This document shows, in pieces, positions 22,206 to 33,600 of a stretch of DNA of 64,000 nucleotides. Below the pieces are notes generated by a model. It made no database searches and was not told the origin of the DNA. It worked only from the letters and a program-made list of their open reading frames with translations. The translations under genes and the position numbers were made by a program. The stretch's first letter is position 1. Each line of letters starts with the position of its first letter. Origin of the DNA: Kappaphycus alvarezii (lineage: Eukaryota > Rhodophyta > Florideophyceae > Gigartinales > Solieriaceae); NCBI GenBank assembly GCA_002205965.3, contig NADL03000478.1:2121453-2185452 (forward strand), given 5' to 3'.

Positions 22206-22464
22206 TGAAACAACAGAGGAACATGGTCTTTACTCCATCTGAAAACCGATACCTCCAATCCTCTATTCATGCCATCTCCTGCATCCATTCAAGCCTTAAA
22301 TGCTGCAATGACCTATCACGTCACGCCCCTTCATCCGTTCAAGTACTGTCGACAGTGACATTAGAAACAGATAAATTCACAATCATCTGGATGTGGGGCG
22401 TCCGAACCCAGTGGCTGCAACTTGCTAGCATTAGACGAGGTCAATGGTCACTAAACCTGTTTCA
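22206..22464 (-). repeat. Left (3') LTR, 259 bp
   Basis: The 259-bp repeat starts TGAAACAACAGAGG and ends CACTAAACCTGTTTCA. It is identical to the right copy apart from G/C, T/C and G/A differences at about 22320, 22422 and 22446. It is preceded by target duplication ACATC. Relative to element polarity it is the 3' LTR; the adjoining interior has no clean polypurine tract, only a mildly purine-rich GATGTGAGGTG on the reverse strand. Confidence 0.93.
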
Positions 22465-22636
22465 CCATAGGCACCTCACATCAATTGACGTCCGCGTCAA
22501 TTCATTCTCACACCAAAAAAAGGCACAGTCTCATTTCTACTCGAGGGCATCACATTCCCACATCCTGTCGAGACCGAGTACAAATCCAAAACGTCGTTAA
22601 CATATCCTTGTTCGTTACTACACCACCGGGGAGCGC

Positions 22637-24604
22637 TCAACGCAGGCCTCCTGCAATCTGTTTCTCCAATTCACTAAGGAGTACCTGCGTTCGATCAATG
22701 CGATCCAACAGCTCTCCAATTGAAGACATCTCAGAGACGTTCACCACCCTCAGAATCACTCGCGCACCCAAAAGGTTTAACGCGGCTGTCGGGTCGCGTA
22801 ACGTTGGCTCTGTGTTACCATTGGTTAGGACGGTAAGCACAGGGTTGCTGTGCCTTACAATGCTTTGGATGTCACCAGAAGAATTGTTCGCCACTAATAC
22901 CCTTTCCAGATTATCAAGGAATCTTCTCGCTCCGTCTTCGTCAACTTTCACTGTTTTGACGCCCTTCCCAATGGACTTAGCGTTGTACCAAGTTGTGCAA
23001 CCTGTGGCAAAATCAATAAACGGAAAGTTGCCCGCAGTTGGGCGATACACTCGAAGCTCGTTCCGGTCCATTGAAGCGATTCTTTGGTACGCAGTGTCAT
23101 GATTACCCTCTGAAACGTACTGAACTTCTGCTTTTCTCCCTTTAGTCTCACAAAGCCAGTCAAAAGCAAAGTCCTCAAAGTTTTCCGTCCTCAATGCAAT
23201 AATGCTTTTCTCCAGACGGTCACGAAGAACAAGAGTCGCAATGGGTGTCAGCTGGAATGTGGGACGCTGCATCCTTCGTTCTTTCCATGTGTGGTGGTTC
23301 ACTGTCTTTGGATTCAAAAGTAAAAGTCTTGACGAAGCGGAAGGAGGATGCTTCGCGAGGAATGTTGAGTACTTTCCACGCAACGCCTTGTACAGATCGA
23401 AATCAGAAACTTTTTCTCCCGCCTCAGCAGTGCCTTGTACGTGCTCACCGACTGCATCTAAAAACAGTCCCGAGTCAAATGCAAGACGAGGAATAGCTCC
23501 AACGAGCTCAATTCTTTTCTCGACTTCGCTCATCTTCTGTTCCATCGTATTTAGTTCACCGATCTGCCATGGGTGCGGAGACTTCTCATCGTCCCACAAA
23601 ACTCTCGTCATAGCTAGGACCTCTTCTTCCGTAGGCATCGACGTCACTAGTAGAGTGCCGTCTTTTTCCCAGTTCCGAAAATGCTTTTCCGCATTGTTTG
23701 AAACAAACTTGAGAACTCGGCACTCACCCTTTGACGAATACGACCCTTCTTCCGGAGGATCAATGATCGCTACCACGCGAGTATCATCTTGAAATCTTGT
23801 CTGGTCAAAGTAAAACGACTTTGTTCTCCAGACGCGGTAGTTGCCGTTTTCTCTCGGCAAAAACAGTAGCATTTTCCCTGACTTGTACCCAACGTACAAC
23901 ACAGCACTCCTCCGGTAAAGAAGAGCCTGCATGGCGTACATCATAGATCCTCGAGTTTTTCCAATACCTGGCTGACCGGTAACTGCAACCCTAAAGCGAT
24001 TCTGCAATGCGTCCAGGGCATGACGCACGCAACTCCGACTTTCTTCACGAGTGATGGTAGCTGTCTTACCTTCTAGGCCATCAGTATCAAGTGCTTGTAC
24101 ACCGTATTGCACGTAAACACCATGGCCAAGATGTTCTACACGAGCGCCTTTTTTCCTTTGAGCGACGTATACTTGACTTTTTGAGGCCAAAACGTGTTGA
24201 AGTTCTTCATGTAGTTCTACGAGCTCTTGTGCAAGCGAATCAAGTGTCTCATCCCTTTTCCAACGCACATCATCATCAATCCTCTCCCCTTGTACAAACT
24301 CTCGAGCAACCTTGACGCCGGCGCCTTCGAAAGATGGTAGACGCCCGTTCTGTCGCGCATCCGGCTTCCCACGGGGCGGTTCGGTACAAGACACCGTAAT
24401 CGCGCGCTTGATTGGTAACAAGCAAAACCGCGAAAAGGGCCGTTTGTCAATACGGAGAAGATTTGAACGAAAGGATTTACCAACAGGCACGCCTGAAGAA
24501 GCTGATAAACACGCGGGCTGAGCACTTATGGTGGTGAACAGACGAAAGTGGCAAGAAAAAGCGTTGTACGAATGACGGAAGGCGGTAGGCATCGCCCGGG
24601 ACAT
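22637..24604 (-). CDS. RHS/Crinkler-like P-loop ATPase, cargo of the LTR element
   Basis: An uninterrupted 655-codon ORF. After a roughly 100-residue basic N-terminus it has a helical segment (LAQELVELHEELQHVLASKS), then a P-loop domain. The Walker A VTGQPGIGKTRG is at about residues 208-219, YRRSAVLYVGYKSGKMLLFL follows, and a Walker B-like VVAIIDPPEEG is at about 277-287. This arrangement (GQPGIGKT, then a strand, then IIDPP) is that of the trypanosome retrotransposon-hot-spot (RHS) and oomycete/fungal Crinkler-RHS proteins. The C-terminal third contains LRTENFEDFAFDWLCETKGR, then NFPFIDFATG and YNAK about ten residues later. That could be the D...(E/Q)xK core of a PD-(D/E)XK nuclease; this last point is inference. 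Clean reading while several host genes show shifts suggests recent selection or recent insertion. No signal peptide is evident. Confidence 0.8.
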   Translation of the reverse strand: MSRAMPTAFRHSYNAFSCHFRLFTTISAQPACLSASSGVPVGKSFRSNLLRIDKRPFSRFCLLPIKRAITVSCTEPPRGKPDARQNGRLPSFEGAGVKVAREFVQGERIDDDVRWKRDETLDSLAQELVELHEELQHVLASKSQVYVAQRKKGARVEHLGHGVYVQYGVQALDTDGLEGKTATITREESRSCVRHALDALQNRFRVAVTGQPGIGKTRGSMMYAMQALLYRRSAVLYVGYKSGKMLLFLPRENGNYRVWRTKSFYFDQTRFQDDTRVVAIIDPPEEGSYSSKGECRVLKFVSNNAEKHFRNWEKDGTLLVTSMPTEEEVLAMTRVLWDDEKSPHPWQIGELNTMEQKMSEVEKRIELVGAIPRLAFDSGLFLDAVGEHVQGTAEAGEKVSDFDLYKALRGKYSTFLAKHPPSASSRLLLLNPKTVNHHTWKERRMQRPTFQLTPIATLVLRDRLEKSIIALRTENFEDFAFDWLCETKGRKAEVQYVSEGNHDTAYQRIASMDRNELRVYRPTAGNFPFIDFATGCTTWYNAKSIGKGVKTVKVDEDGARRFLDNLERVLVANNSSGDIQSIVRHSNPVLTVLTNGNTEPTLRDPTAALNLLGARVILRVVNVSEMSSIGELLDRIDRTQVLLSELEKQIAGGLR

Positions 24605-24803
24605 GGTGACGCTTTGGTGAGTTCGGCAGTGAGGGCCGACCTCGCGGCTTATCCCGTATCATCGGAAGGCGTATGGATACCTTTCTTGTAATATCTTGCA
24701 CCAAGTCCTTGGTTTTTTTTTTCTTTTTTTTTGTTGTGCACAACGTATGCCTCTTCCAACGGGCACTCGATTTGTTGACATCAAGAAGTGCTGGAGAAGC
24801 TCT

Positions 24804-25226
24804 CTAGAGCCTATCGAAGACCCATTCCCAGCCGGTCACAGGCTCATTCCAATTCAAGTTCAAATGGCATCCGGCCAAATTAAAGTTCCCGCCATTGTTC
24901 TGAGCAGCCCAGCCACTGCTAATCGGCAGTTCATCACTTGCTGGGTTCATGCGACTCTGTATTGTCCCGACAGAAAACACACAGCGTTTAACCGTAGCTT
25001 CCACGTTCTCCGAGCCTCTTGCCTGGAGCCGTGCTTTCCAACGTAACTCCCACGTCTTTGCAAACTTGAGCCTTTCGCTCAACGCTGGGCTTTTCAACGC
25101 AGCCTCCTCGTCTATTCCACGACCGAGCAGCCTGAGAAAAAGACCCAATACAAACGCCATCACAGACGCTGATGGGCAACCTAAACTGGCACTCCAGTTT
25201 CGGTAGACCATAACTTTTTTTTGCAT
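24804..25226 (-). CDS. Leader ORF of the LTR element, unknown function
   Basis: A 140-codon ORF starting about 95 bp after the 5' LTR. It begins MQKKVMVYRNWSASLGCPSA, has one hydrophobic stretch (VMAFVLGLFLRLLG), and continues with a charged helix (ERLKFAKTWELRWKARLQAR) and an Asn/Trp-rich end. I do not recognise it, and it has no zinc knuckle or capsid-like motif. It occupies the place where gag would lie. It may be a decayed gag, a captured exon, or chance. Confidence 0.3.
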   Translation of the reverse strand: MQKKVMVYRNWSASLGCPSASVMAFVLGLFLRLLGRGIDEEAALKSPALSERLKFAKTWELRWKARLQARGSENVEATVKRCVFSVGTIQSRMNPASDELPISSGWAAQNNGGNFNLAGCHLNLNWNEPVTGWEWVFDRL

Positions 25227-25308
25227 ACTACGCGTCCCATACCACGCAGCATGGACCGGTCCTGGACTTTTCCTCCTACCGACAACCTCTCATTCGCCGA
25301 GACTTGTT

Positions 25309-25320
25309 GCGATGCTACCA
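25309..25320 (-). promoter_or_regulatory. Putative tRNA primer-binding site
   Basis: On the reverse strand, TGGTAGCATCGC begins one base after the 5' LTR. TGG is the complement of the CCA end that every tRNA carries, and TGGTAGCA resembles the primer sites used with initiator Met tRNAs ending in TGCTACCA. The matching host tRNA was not available to check. Confidence 0.7.
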
Positions 25321-25321
25321 G

Positions 25322-25580
25322 TGAAACAACAGAGGAACATGGTCTTTACTCCATCTGAAAACCGATACCTCCAATCCTCTATTCATGCCATCTCCTGCAT
25401 CCATTCAAGCCTTAAATGCTGCAATGACCTATCACCTCACGCCCCTTCATCCGTTCAAGTACTGTCGACAGTGACATTAGAAACAGATAAATTCACAATC
25501 ATCTGGATGTGGGGCGTCCGAACCCAGTGGCTGCAACCTGCTAGCATTAGACGAGGTCAATAGTCACTAAACCTGTTTCA
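25322..25580 (-). repeat. Right (5') LTR, 259 bp
   Basis: Partner of the left repeat, with the same TGAAAC...GTTTCA ends, followed by target duplication ACATC at 25581-25585. Given the polarity set by the primer site and the ORF strand, this is the 5' LTR and presumably holds the promoter for the cargo gene. Confidence 0.93.
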
Positions 25581-26052
25581 ACATCGACCTTGTCATTTTT
25601 CTGAATCGTTGTGCTTGTAATGCAGAAAAGCTAAAAGAATTTATGCAAGTATCAAACGCCCCGCTGTGGCACAACAATTGTCCCGACACTAGCCCATCTG
25701 TGTTCACGTCCGCTTCAATAAAAATGCTCAAAGAGAGAGAGTCAAGTGGCAGATATATAAATTCCTAGAGGGAACGCAGTCTTCCCGAATCCCGAATAGT
25801 CGCGCCCTCTGTCACGCACTATCCTTGGTAATACCAATTCTTTCGATTCCACTTAGCAGAACAAAGGTTTCCCTTCGCTTCGAAAAGACACACATTTCGC
25901 TTCGTATATCGCAGCCGCATTGTTCCAAGCCGAGCCCCTCTGCATATAAATGCCCTCCTCACACAATGCAAATCTCGTCGTGCCCTTCTGTATTCACGCA
26001 ATTTCAATCCTCCCCCATTTTGTACAACTACTCAGCAAGACGTTTTGCACAA

Positions 26053-27881
26053 ATGACTACAGTGGAAGTTCACTCTCAACTTCATGATGACCAGGAAGCT
26101 GCCAATCAAGAATTCGACCTCATCGACAAGCTCACTGATTTCGCAATCGCCGCAGCTGATATCAAAAAGTACGTCCCTGTTTCAACCTGTCTCTGAATTA
26201 CTGCGTAGTAATAGTAGACGGGCCTGTTACATCCATGACCAATGCTGCCAACTCAAGTTGAGTTCAGTCTTGCCACAAACCTTTCTTGTACTTACCAATT
26301 TCCTTACGTTAAACTCTGATCGCATTTCTCGTCACATCTATTCGTTCTATCTTGCCCTCCTGTGTTCATTTATATTTAATCTGTTTTTGTCGCAAGGATG
26401 AAAGATGCAGGCTATCACACCGTCTCCTCCGTCCTCATGAGGACGAAAAAGGCCTTGTGTGAGGTCAAGGGCCTAAGCGAGCCCAAAATTGATAAGATTC
26501 GAGACGCTGCTCTCAAAATTTTCGGTGCCGGTTTCATAACAGGCACAGAGGCCAGGCAGAAGCGCATGAATGTGTACCATATCACAACAGGCAGCAAGGC
26601 TCTCGATGAAATTATTGGTGGCGGCATAGAGTCTGGTTCAATTACAGAAGCTTTCGGTACGTTTTCCCCTCCAAAGATACGCTCCTTCTCGCGCCATATG
26701 GATTGTCGTGTGCAACACTTGAAGGTTGCAATGTTGTAAGCACTTGTACTTCCAATCCACGGTGTAAGGTGTAAGAGTTGTGTTTCTCTCTCTTCCTCTG
26801 CCATCGTCAGCATTTCGACATAGGCTTCCTTGGTTGCAGTATGATCACAACATCGTTCAATCTCAGTATCATCCCTTGCATGTCAGATCGAATGCTATTC
26901 TGGCCTCCACCGTTCTGTGATTTATCATGGTTGATTCGCGCAAATGTTATAGCTCCGCCGTCAAAACTTTTCCATCTCGCTGCACATTGCCATCCTACTC
27001 GTTTTCTCACGAAAACGCCCGCATTGTTGACTCACCAAACCTCCACGTTTTCCAAATGTTCATCGAATCGCGCGACATCAACTGCAACACATAGGTGAAT
27101 TCCGGTGCGGAAAAACACAACTCAGCCACACTTTTTGCGTAACAGCGCAGCTACCTACGGAACTAGGCGGGGGTAATGGACGTGTCGCATTTATTGATAC
27201 CGAAAACACTTTCCGCCCTGAGCGTGTCGCGGATATCGCGGACCGCTTTGATTTAAACTCAGACGACGTGCTTGATAATATCCTTGTGGCTCGAGCGTAC
27301 ACCACGGAGCATCAAACAGAGCTGCTTGGCCATGTTGCAGCACGAATGGCAGCGGAGCGATTTGCGTTGCTGATAGTTGATTCTGCGACTGCGTTATTCC
27401 GGGTCGATTTTACAGGGCGAGGGGAGCTGGCCAGCCGGCAACAAAAGTTGAACCAGTTTTTGAGTACTTTGACGAAAATTGCGGAGCAGTTTAATGTGGC
27501 GGTGTGGATAACGAATCAAGTGATGAGCACACCGGATGCAATGGCGTTTGCGGCCGATAAAAAGCCGGTTGGAGGTAAGGATCTGTTTTGGCTGCGGGAA
27601 AGCTTTAAAGAGCTAGAGTACCTTTATGAGAAGAGTTTTGTCTTACCATTGCCTTTTCAAACGTTGGATTTCTTCTGTTCGGATCTTTGTGAAATGACAC
27701 GCGGTCAAATTCATTTTGTCGAAAAGGTCACGTTATGGCCCATGCAAGCACAACAAGGTTGGCATTGAGGAAAGGGAGAGGAGAGCAACGAATTTGTAAG
27801 ATATTTGATTCGCCAATGTTTGCGGAAGCCGAAGCAACATTTGCTATCGGAGAGGGAGGCGTTTGCGATGCTAGTGACTAA
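26053..27881 (+). CDS. DMC1: DMC1 meiotic recombinase (RecA/Rad51 family)
   Basis: DMC1 forms filaments on single-stranded DNA and drives meiotic strand exchange. Four exons join cleanly: 26053-26168, 26397-26656, 27095-27574 and 27727-27881. The introns of 228, 438 and 152 bp are all GT-AG. The product is 336 residues, typical of the family, with no frame break. The N-terminal helix-hairpin-helix part reads [17 protein letters not shown]. Then come [20 protein letters not shown], Walker [37 protein letters not shown], Walker [17 protein letters not shown], and [13 protein letters not shown]1 rather than RAD51 is favoured by [13 protein letters not shown] (His where RAD51 has Asn) and the ITTGSxxLD start. 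A TATATAA box is at 25754, about 300 bp upstream. The gene lies 472 bp from the LTR element. Confidence 0.95.
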
Positions 27882-28019
27882 AGACGCAACATAGGGTAGT
27901 GTCCCCAAGGGTAGACGCAATTTAAATAAATTGTGCTTTATAAGTGTGGAACTCAGACTTTCCCGGCCAGATAGCTTCCGTCCCCCGTTCATAGTTTGGC
28001 ATGAACAGAGAAGATGAAA

Positions 28020-28215
28020 ATTAATCATTTAATCTCTAGAGTGTACCCCGATTGACCGCCTAGACAGTTAAGAACTAACTGCATGGGCCACGTCGGCCAC
28101 GTGCATTGGAGTTTGCGAAATGATGGCCATGGCCACCGAAGACCACAGGGCACAACTGATGCGCTGATGGATGTGCGTACGAATAGCAGCGTCCGAGGTT
28201 TGGCATAAAAGGTCA
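28020..28215 (-). mobile_element. 3'-terminal fragment of the same LINE family as at 4.9-6.0 kb
   Basis: The reverse strand encodes AIRTHIHQRISCALWSSVAM and AIISQTPMHVADV, closely matching the last 55 codons of the 4931-6010 copy (ALWSSVAMAIIS shared exactly apart from A/V). Only about 200 bp remain, so this is a heavily 5'-truncated insertion. It lies just downstream of DMC1. Confidence 0.7.
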
Positions 28216-30600
28216 CTTTTCCCGACTCGAAAAAGAGACTGCATTACATGTACGATGCATTATCCCCTTAGCTAACCAAAAATATTTTACTTGTTTGGCA
28301 GGGGGGTGAGATCCTTTAAGAAAAAGGCCCGTGCAGAGTTGCTTCGACACTAAGCCGTCCGGAACGGCCTAACCCCAGGCCGCTTTACTTAGGTACGAGC
28401 TCAGCCTCAGATAAGGCTGAGATCCCCCTATCGAGCCCAGGTCGCTTGGGAAACATAAAACGAGGCCGGACATTAGGGCAGCCGGCGCAATCAGCACCAC
28501 TGATTATTTTGATGTTACTTCTGTGAACCCATTAACACCTTACGTCAAGATGAGAAATTTAACCCCTTAATGAGCTTGAATGCAGCCCAGGTTGACAAGC
28601 TTTGAAAATACCAGGGGTTCATAACCAAGGCTTCCTGGCTGCCTGTTCCTATCTCCACGCTCGGAGGGTGCACCCCGATGAGTTTTCCACGATCAGGAAG
28701 GTGGCACGATTGGTAGCCAGCCGAGCCCTGGACCAATACTCTGTTGAGATACGATGTTATTTAGGACAACTCGTCCGCTGTGAAGTGCATGTTATTGGTA
28801 CGGAATTTCACGGTGTCTAATAATTGGATGGAAACCGATCTGAAATCGGAGTATGAGTAGGCATTTGCCTACATTGTCCTGAAGGGGACTTGATCCTGAG
28901 GGGTACCTTGCCTAGGCCCCTGGTGGTTTTCTCCTTTAACTACTACTTGACTTGCTTGGGGTTTGTCAGAGTGGGTTTGTGTCTATTCGAAGTAGACGCT
29001 AGGGTTTTCTATTACCAACATGGCAAGGGTAATCTAAGTCTTTGAAACTTGGTTGGGTTCAAGAGTTTAAATGCATGCATACTCTAGAGTTGTGAAGTAA
29101 AAAAGAGAGGAGTGACCGGACGATCAAAAAATCCGAACCCACTACGAACATACTCAAGGGTGAGGGCTATTCTCTGTCAACCGCACGCCGCGTTGATTGT
29201 CACTTCCAAAGCGGTTTGATTGTTGACGGGGCTACCAGCTATTTTTTTAGTTGGTAGAAATGATACGTTATTTGTACATCCTGAATTATTGTTTGAACGC
29301 AAATTCATAGGACTCCCAGAGAATCTGGAGAATAGAACCTTGGGGGATGTCTTTGCATACATGACGCAGTCAACGACGCCCCTAACAACTTTTAATATGG
29401 TTGCCGTAGACGGGTCATCGAAATGTATGGCTTCTTAGTGTACCGAAGCAGCCTGACGTTCCACAATTGGAATGGGTTATTGAGATTAACGAGATACATT
29501 TGTTGTGAACTGAGGCTGCCAATCATTTTGAATAGTCCATGAACGTGATTTTCGCCACAGTGTAGCGATATTTTCGCTGACCGGGCAGTGTCGCCAACGA
29601 CATTCTTGTTACGGGTGCCAATGACTATTGCCAGCGTTGTGAAGACCCATGACGAGCTCTTCTCCTGAATGTTCTTCTCCAAACCTTTGCACCACTCGCA
29701 ATAAACCCAGCCCACTAACCCCTGCATGTGGCCCTTTTATTTTTATTTCAAATACTTATATCGCATTGCTCCCGCATAATTATCTTCGTCTCATTTTCAC
29801 CGTTACTGCTAATCCAATCCCGTCTTCTGCATGGACGCCGCAGTCGTGGCATCGGCCTCTGCTACGATAGAGTGGCATGCGGTTACGCCGCTGCTTCGTT
29901 TGCAAATGCGCGTGCCTGGAACTTGGGAACTGTTTTCATGAGATTTACCGGTGCTATCATCGGCTCACTCTTTTTTCTGGGTGTGTCTGTTTAGCAGAGC
30001 CACGTCAATTTTTAAATAAAGGTCTCAAGTTCTCTTCTTTACATGGTTCCACAGATTCTCAAGTGGATCCAGTGATGAATGCATCATCCCTTTTGTTGGT
30101 AGATAACTGTTCCTTACAGCAAATACATGTTTCCTCTACCCGAGAGCCATCCTTGATTTGTTCCTTTGAAACCACTGGCCCTACCTTTTCTTTCAGAAAC
30201 GAAATAATAAAAACACTTTTTCCTTATGAATCTAAACTTACTGTCCAACTCTATTTTCTGTTTTCTGTTTGAAGATTTGGTTCTCCTTTTTCGAGGAGAA
30301 ACATTTCCACTGGTGATCTTCTTCTTAATCCAAATGCAATTCCGATATTTTATGAAACAGTTTTTTTTACGTTGCTTCGGATTTATGCATATTCAAAGCC
30401 AAATCGTCGCTTCAACTTTTTATTTCTAGGACGGAAGTGAAAATTATCAGATATATGTCCTATGTCAAGATCCATAGCATCAATGTTAAATCATCATCCT
30501 TATTGTAAACCATTGCATCGGCTCACCTGCAAAAACGCTTAGTCTTCCATGAAACGGAGCCACTTACGCCTCATTTAACATCAAGGAATCAACAAGAGCC
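28216..30600. other. No recognised gene; short palindromes
   Basis: Open stretches up to about 130 codons occur on both strands (for example 28602-28820, 29877-30272) but none matches a family. Several short palindromes are present (CCTCAGATAAGGCTGAG, AGGCATTTGCCT near 28860). Composition falls in GC to the right. This is probably old repeat-derived sequence. Confidence 0.35.
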
Positions 30601-33600
30601 TACTTTAGAATCAGAAGTTTATTCTTGATGACTAGTGTGACAACAGACTACAACGAATACCTCAGGATGATGGTACCAGGAACGCGTTCGGGAGAGGGCT
30701 CGTCATCAATTTAGGGAGGAGACCGAGGGGGCTGAGGTAGATATCGAAGGATCCGAAGATGAAAGAGCCATGGGAGAAACTGGTTGACTACAGTGTAGGA
30801 GTTGCTGCGAGGAACAGAGAGGAGATTGAGGGGATGATCGTAATGTCGGAAATTTTGGTTAGGAATAGGGAGGAATTTGAGAATCGTGAGGAAGGATTTG
30901 AAGATATAGATATTTTTGAAGAAGATATTCTACGATGCTGTGTCGTTAGAGTGAATTTTTGGGGGTTGTATTGGAGGGATGGATATTTTGCAGGAATTTT
31001 TTGGTTATGGCCTCGAAGATGGAAGGTTTGAGGAGTAGATCGACATTTTTATTCTGAGAGGGTCTATTTTTAATATTTCTTGCCTATAAGATTCCCTTGA
31101 ATTCATTTTATTGTATTTAGTTCGTGTTTTTTAGACTTAAAGGTTAGTAGAAAGGTGTATATGAGCTGAATAAATCTATATCTTTAGGAGAGGTCAAGGA
31201 ATTCGGTAGGAAACTTTAAGTGAAGATCTAAATAGTTTCGAAGCTGAAAGTTAGCTTATGACCTAAAAGTTGTTTCTTTACGTTAGGCACTGAGCATAGG
31301 TGGTATATGCTGCTTCTTCTTGTCTAATTTGTATCACCTTAAACCCATTTTCTTATCTATCTCTTTATGTACCTACAAAGATACTACGGTAACACATTTG
31401 TCACTTGCAACACCTCAGTCTTCGGAAAGCTAGTTCTGAGAATCTAATCCTTGCGGGTTTATTCAAAGCATCCGTGATAATATTTGGAATATATTTTTCA
31501 TAGACTCTTTCAAGTAATGGACAAAGCGATTACATCTTATCAGGAAATGCTCCAGCGTCATGAGTGGCGTTGTACCGCTCCATTTCATTTTACTCCGCAA
31601 TTGAAGAACATAACAAAAGATACAGAGATTCGAATGCTTCTGCTCTAGTTATTTTGTGAATAAAGTCATTAATACCATTGGCAGGCTCGCTCTGTGGTAC
31701 GGTTTGTACTGTGATTGGCATGGTGGTGCTTACTATGAAGGTGTAGACGTGTATGCGCGGGAGTCTGTTTCAAACTCCAGAATTATAGCATTAAGTGCAG
31801 TTTGCCGAGCAAAAAATATTATTCATTGTATTTTACTTTCGTGCTGTACGCAGTAGTTTCGTGATTTTGCACTGGGCTGGCTCATTTCTGTTGATTTGAG
31901 ACATAGTAATTGTTATTTTGTATTTGAAATTCGGAACGGACTCGTTGCCCGCGAAAATTTGAAAATACTTCCGTTGGCATTAATTGCACCGCATTTCACT
32001 CTAAGATTACAATTTTACCTTCCAATTGATGGAATAAAATAAACTTTTTGGTGCTTTATAAACTGCGGTCAGCGGAAATCGCGATATTTTGCGTAGTTCA
32101 TCTACAAGATACAATATAATTTGAAGCTTTCATACTTAAGGCGCACTTTCAATCAACAAGCGGGCCTCTTCTAAAGGTTAGGTAATCAAGCAATGACTTT
32201 GTATCTGAATATTTATTTGGAGATATCATCTGCTGGTGAATTTCATATTTGATGACAAGAGACTGAAAAGAGGGCATTTGGTCTTAAAACACCGAATACG
32301 TTCGGAACAAACTCAGTTAAATATGCAAAAGATACATTAACAAGTTCATATTGGATAATCTCCCAGAATATGCCTCTCCCTCATTCCACACAAGAAATGC
32401 GAAGCTGTAAGTCAATACGCCTGCGACGCTCGTTACGATACCTCTACCCCACACAGTGGCGCTTTAAGATAATGTTATCACTAACTGCACACAATAGTTT
32501 TTGAAATCGCCTGTGGTACCAGGCGTACTCAGATTGCAGTGGATGCACTTGAATATCAATAATTAGAGAACAAAACGCAGAAATGAAGAACTGAATCATA
32601 CTGTTACTCTTTCTAGTGCCATTTTCTACCGATAATTGACCATAAATTGCAGAATCTGCCGGAAAAGTCGCCCCTACAATCCTTTACGATGTAAAAATTA
32701 CTATTTGGTGATTTTCTCTCTTTGAAAGTGCCCCATTCCTTACCTTTCTCTTAGGCATCATAGACTTTGCAATATACGAGGAACCTAATTACCTTTGACC
32801 ATAAAAACTCTTCCTTGGCTTAGAAAAGTCCTACAAAATGGCACAACATCAGAAATGATCTTTTTGTCATCGGTTTTCTGCAGCAAAGACCTATGAAATT
32901 GTTTTTAGACCGAAAAATATCAAGGTCAGCCATATATCTAGAATACTGCTTTGCGCGGTTGAGTTCACTTCCGTTTGGCAGGACGCTAAATTCTACTCTG
33001 AAACCGTACAGCTTGTGCGTACCTCTAAAGTAAATTTTCTGCTCTTGCATATTTCCTGAATGTATATATGCTTTTAAAACGTCCATACTGTTTGGTCCGA
33101 AAATTATGAGACTTGATTCCGTCAGGAAGAAATTACCCGAAGAGAAGACCGATTGAACGCGCTTGAAGAAAGCGTCGCTAAGAGGTTAGCAAAGAAGATA
33201 AATAAATTTGGTAGTCATTTTTTGGAACGCAGGGCATTTTGAACTGAGTACCTTCGCGGCTATCTGCAGCTGTTCCCAGTATTTCAGGGTAACCAACATA
33301 GTGAAAAGCATATATTTTCCGCCCTGTTTAAAATTTTGGCCGTTTGTATTGTTCTAGCAGTTTACGGTGTCCGAGACGTCATTAAATACCGCGTGAAACT
33401 CTGTAGCATCATATTCGGTCATATCTTGTAAAGAAATTGCTCCCTCGTCTGCGTAGAAACGTCGAGGAGGCAATAAGAGAGCTTCTCTTCGTCAGTGCCG
33501 TAATACTTTGCGTTATAGAATCCTTCAAACTGCTCGCCCCGCTTAATGACAGTGTCTGCGAGTAATTTATAAGCTTAGCGAGGTTTTGCTAGATAAGAAA

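Larger units (their letters stand above)
22206..25580 (-). mobile_element. Complete LTR-bounded element carrying an RHS/Crinkler-type ATPase gene, no gag-pol
   Basis: The element is 3,375 bp long. It is bounded by two 259-bp direct repeats that differ at only three positions, each starting TGAAAC and ending GTTTCA (the canonical TG...CA with a short inverted terminus). It is flanked on both sides by the 5-bp duplication ACATC (22201-22205 and 25581-25585). Just inside the right LTR, on the reverse strand, lies a 12-nt stretch ending in TGG-type complement of a tRNA 3' CCA end, so the element reads right to left. The interior (2,857 bp) holds one 655-codon ATPase gene and a 140-codon leader ORF. 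No gag, protease, integrase or RT is present, so it must be mobilised in trans. LTR identity of about 98.8% means recent insertion. Confidence 0.92.

Noticed and set aside
22206..25580. Simple segmental duplication as the cause of the 259-bp direct repeats
   Set aside because: TG...CA ends, a 5-bp target duplication and a primer site together are specific to LTR elements.
26053..27881. RAD51 instead of DMC1
   Set aside because: The GGH-type motif before AHASTTRL and the ITTGSxxLD segment favour DMC1.
28216..29170. Structured RNA gene suggested by several short palindromes
   Set aside because: The palindromes are unconnected and no known RNA consensus could be recognised.
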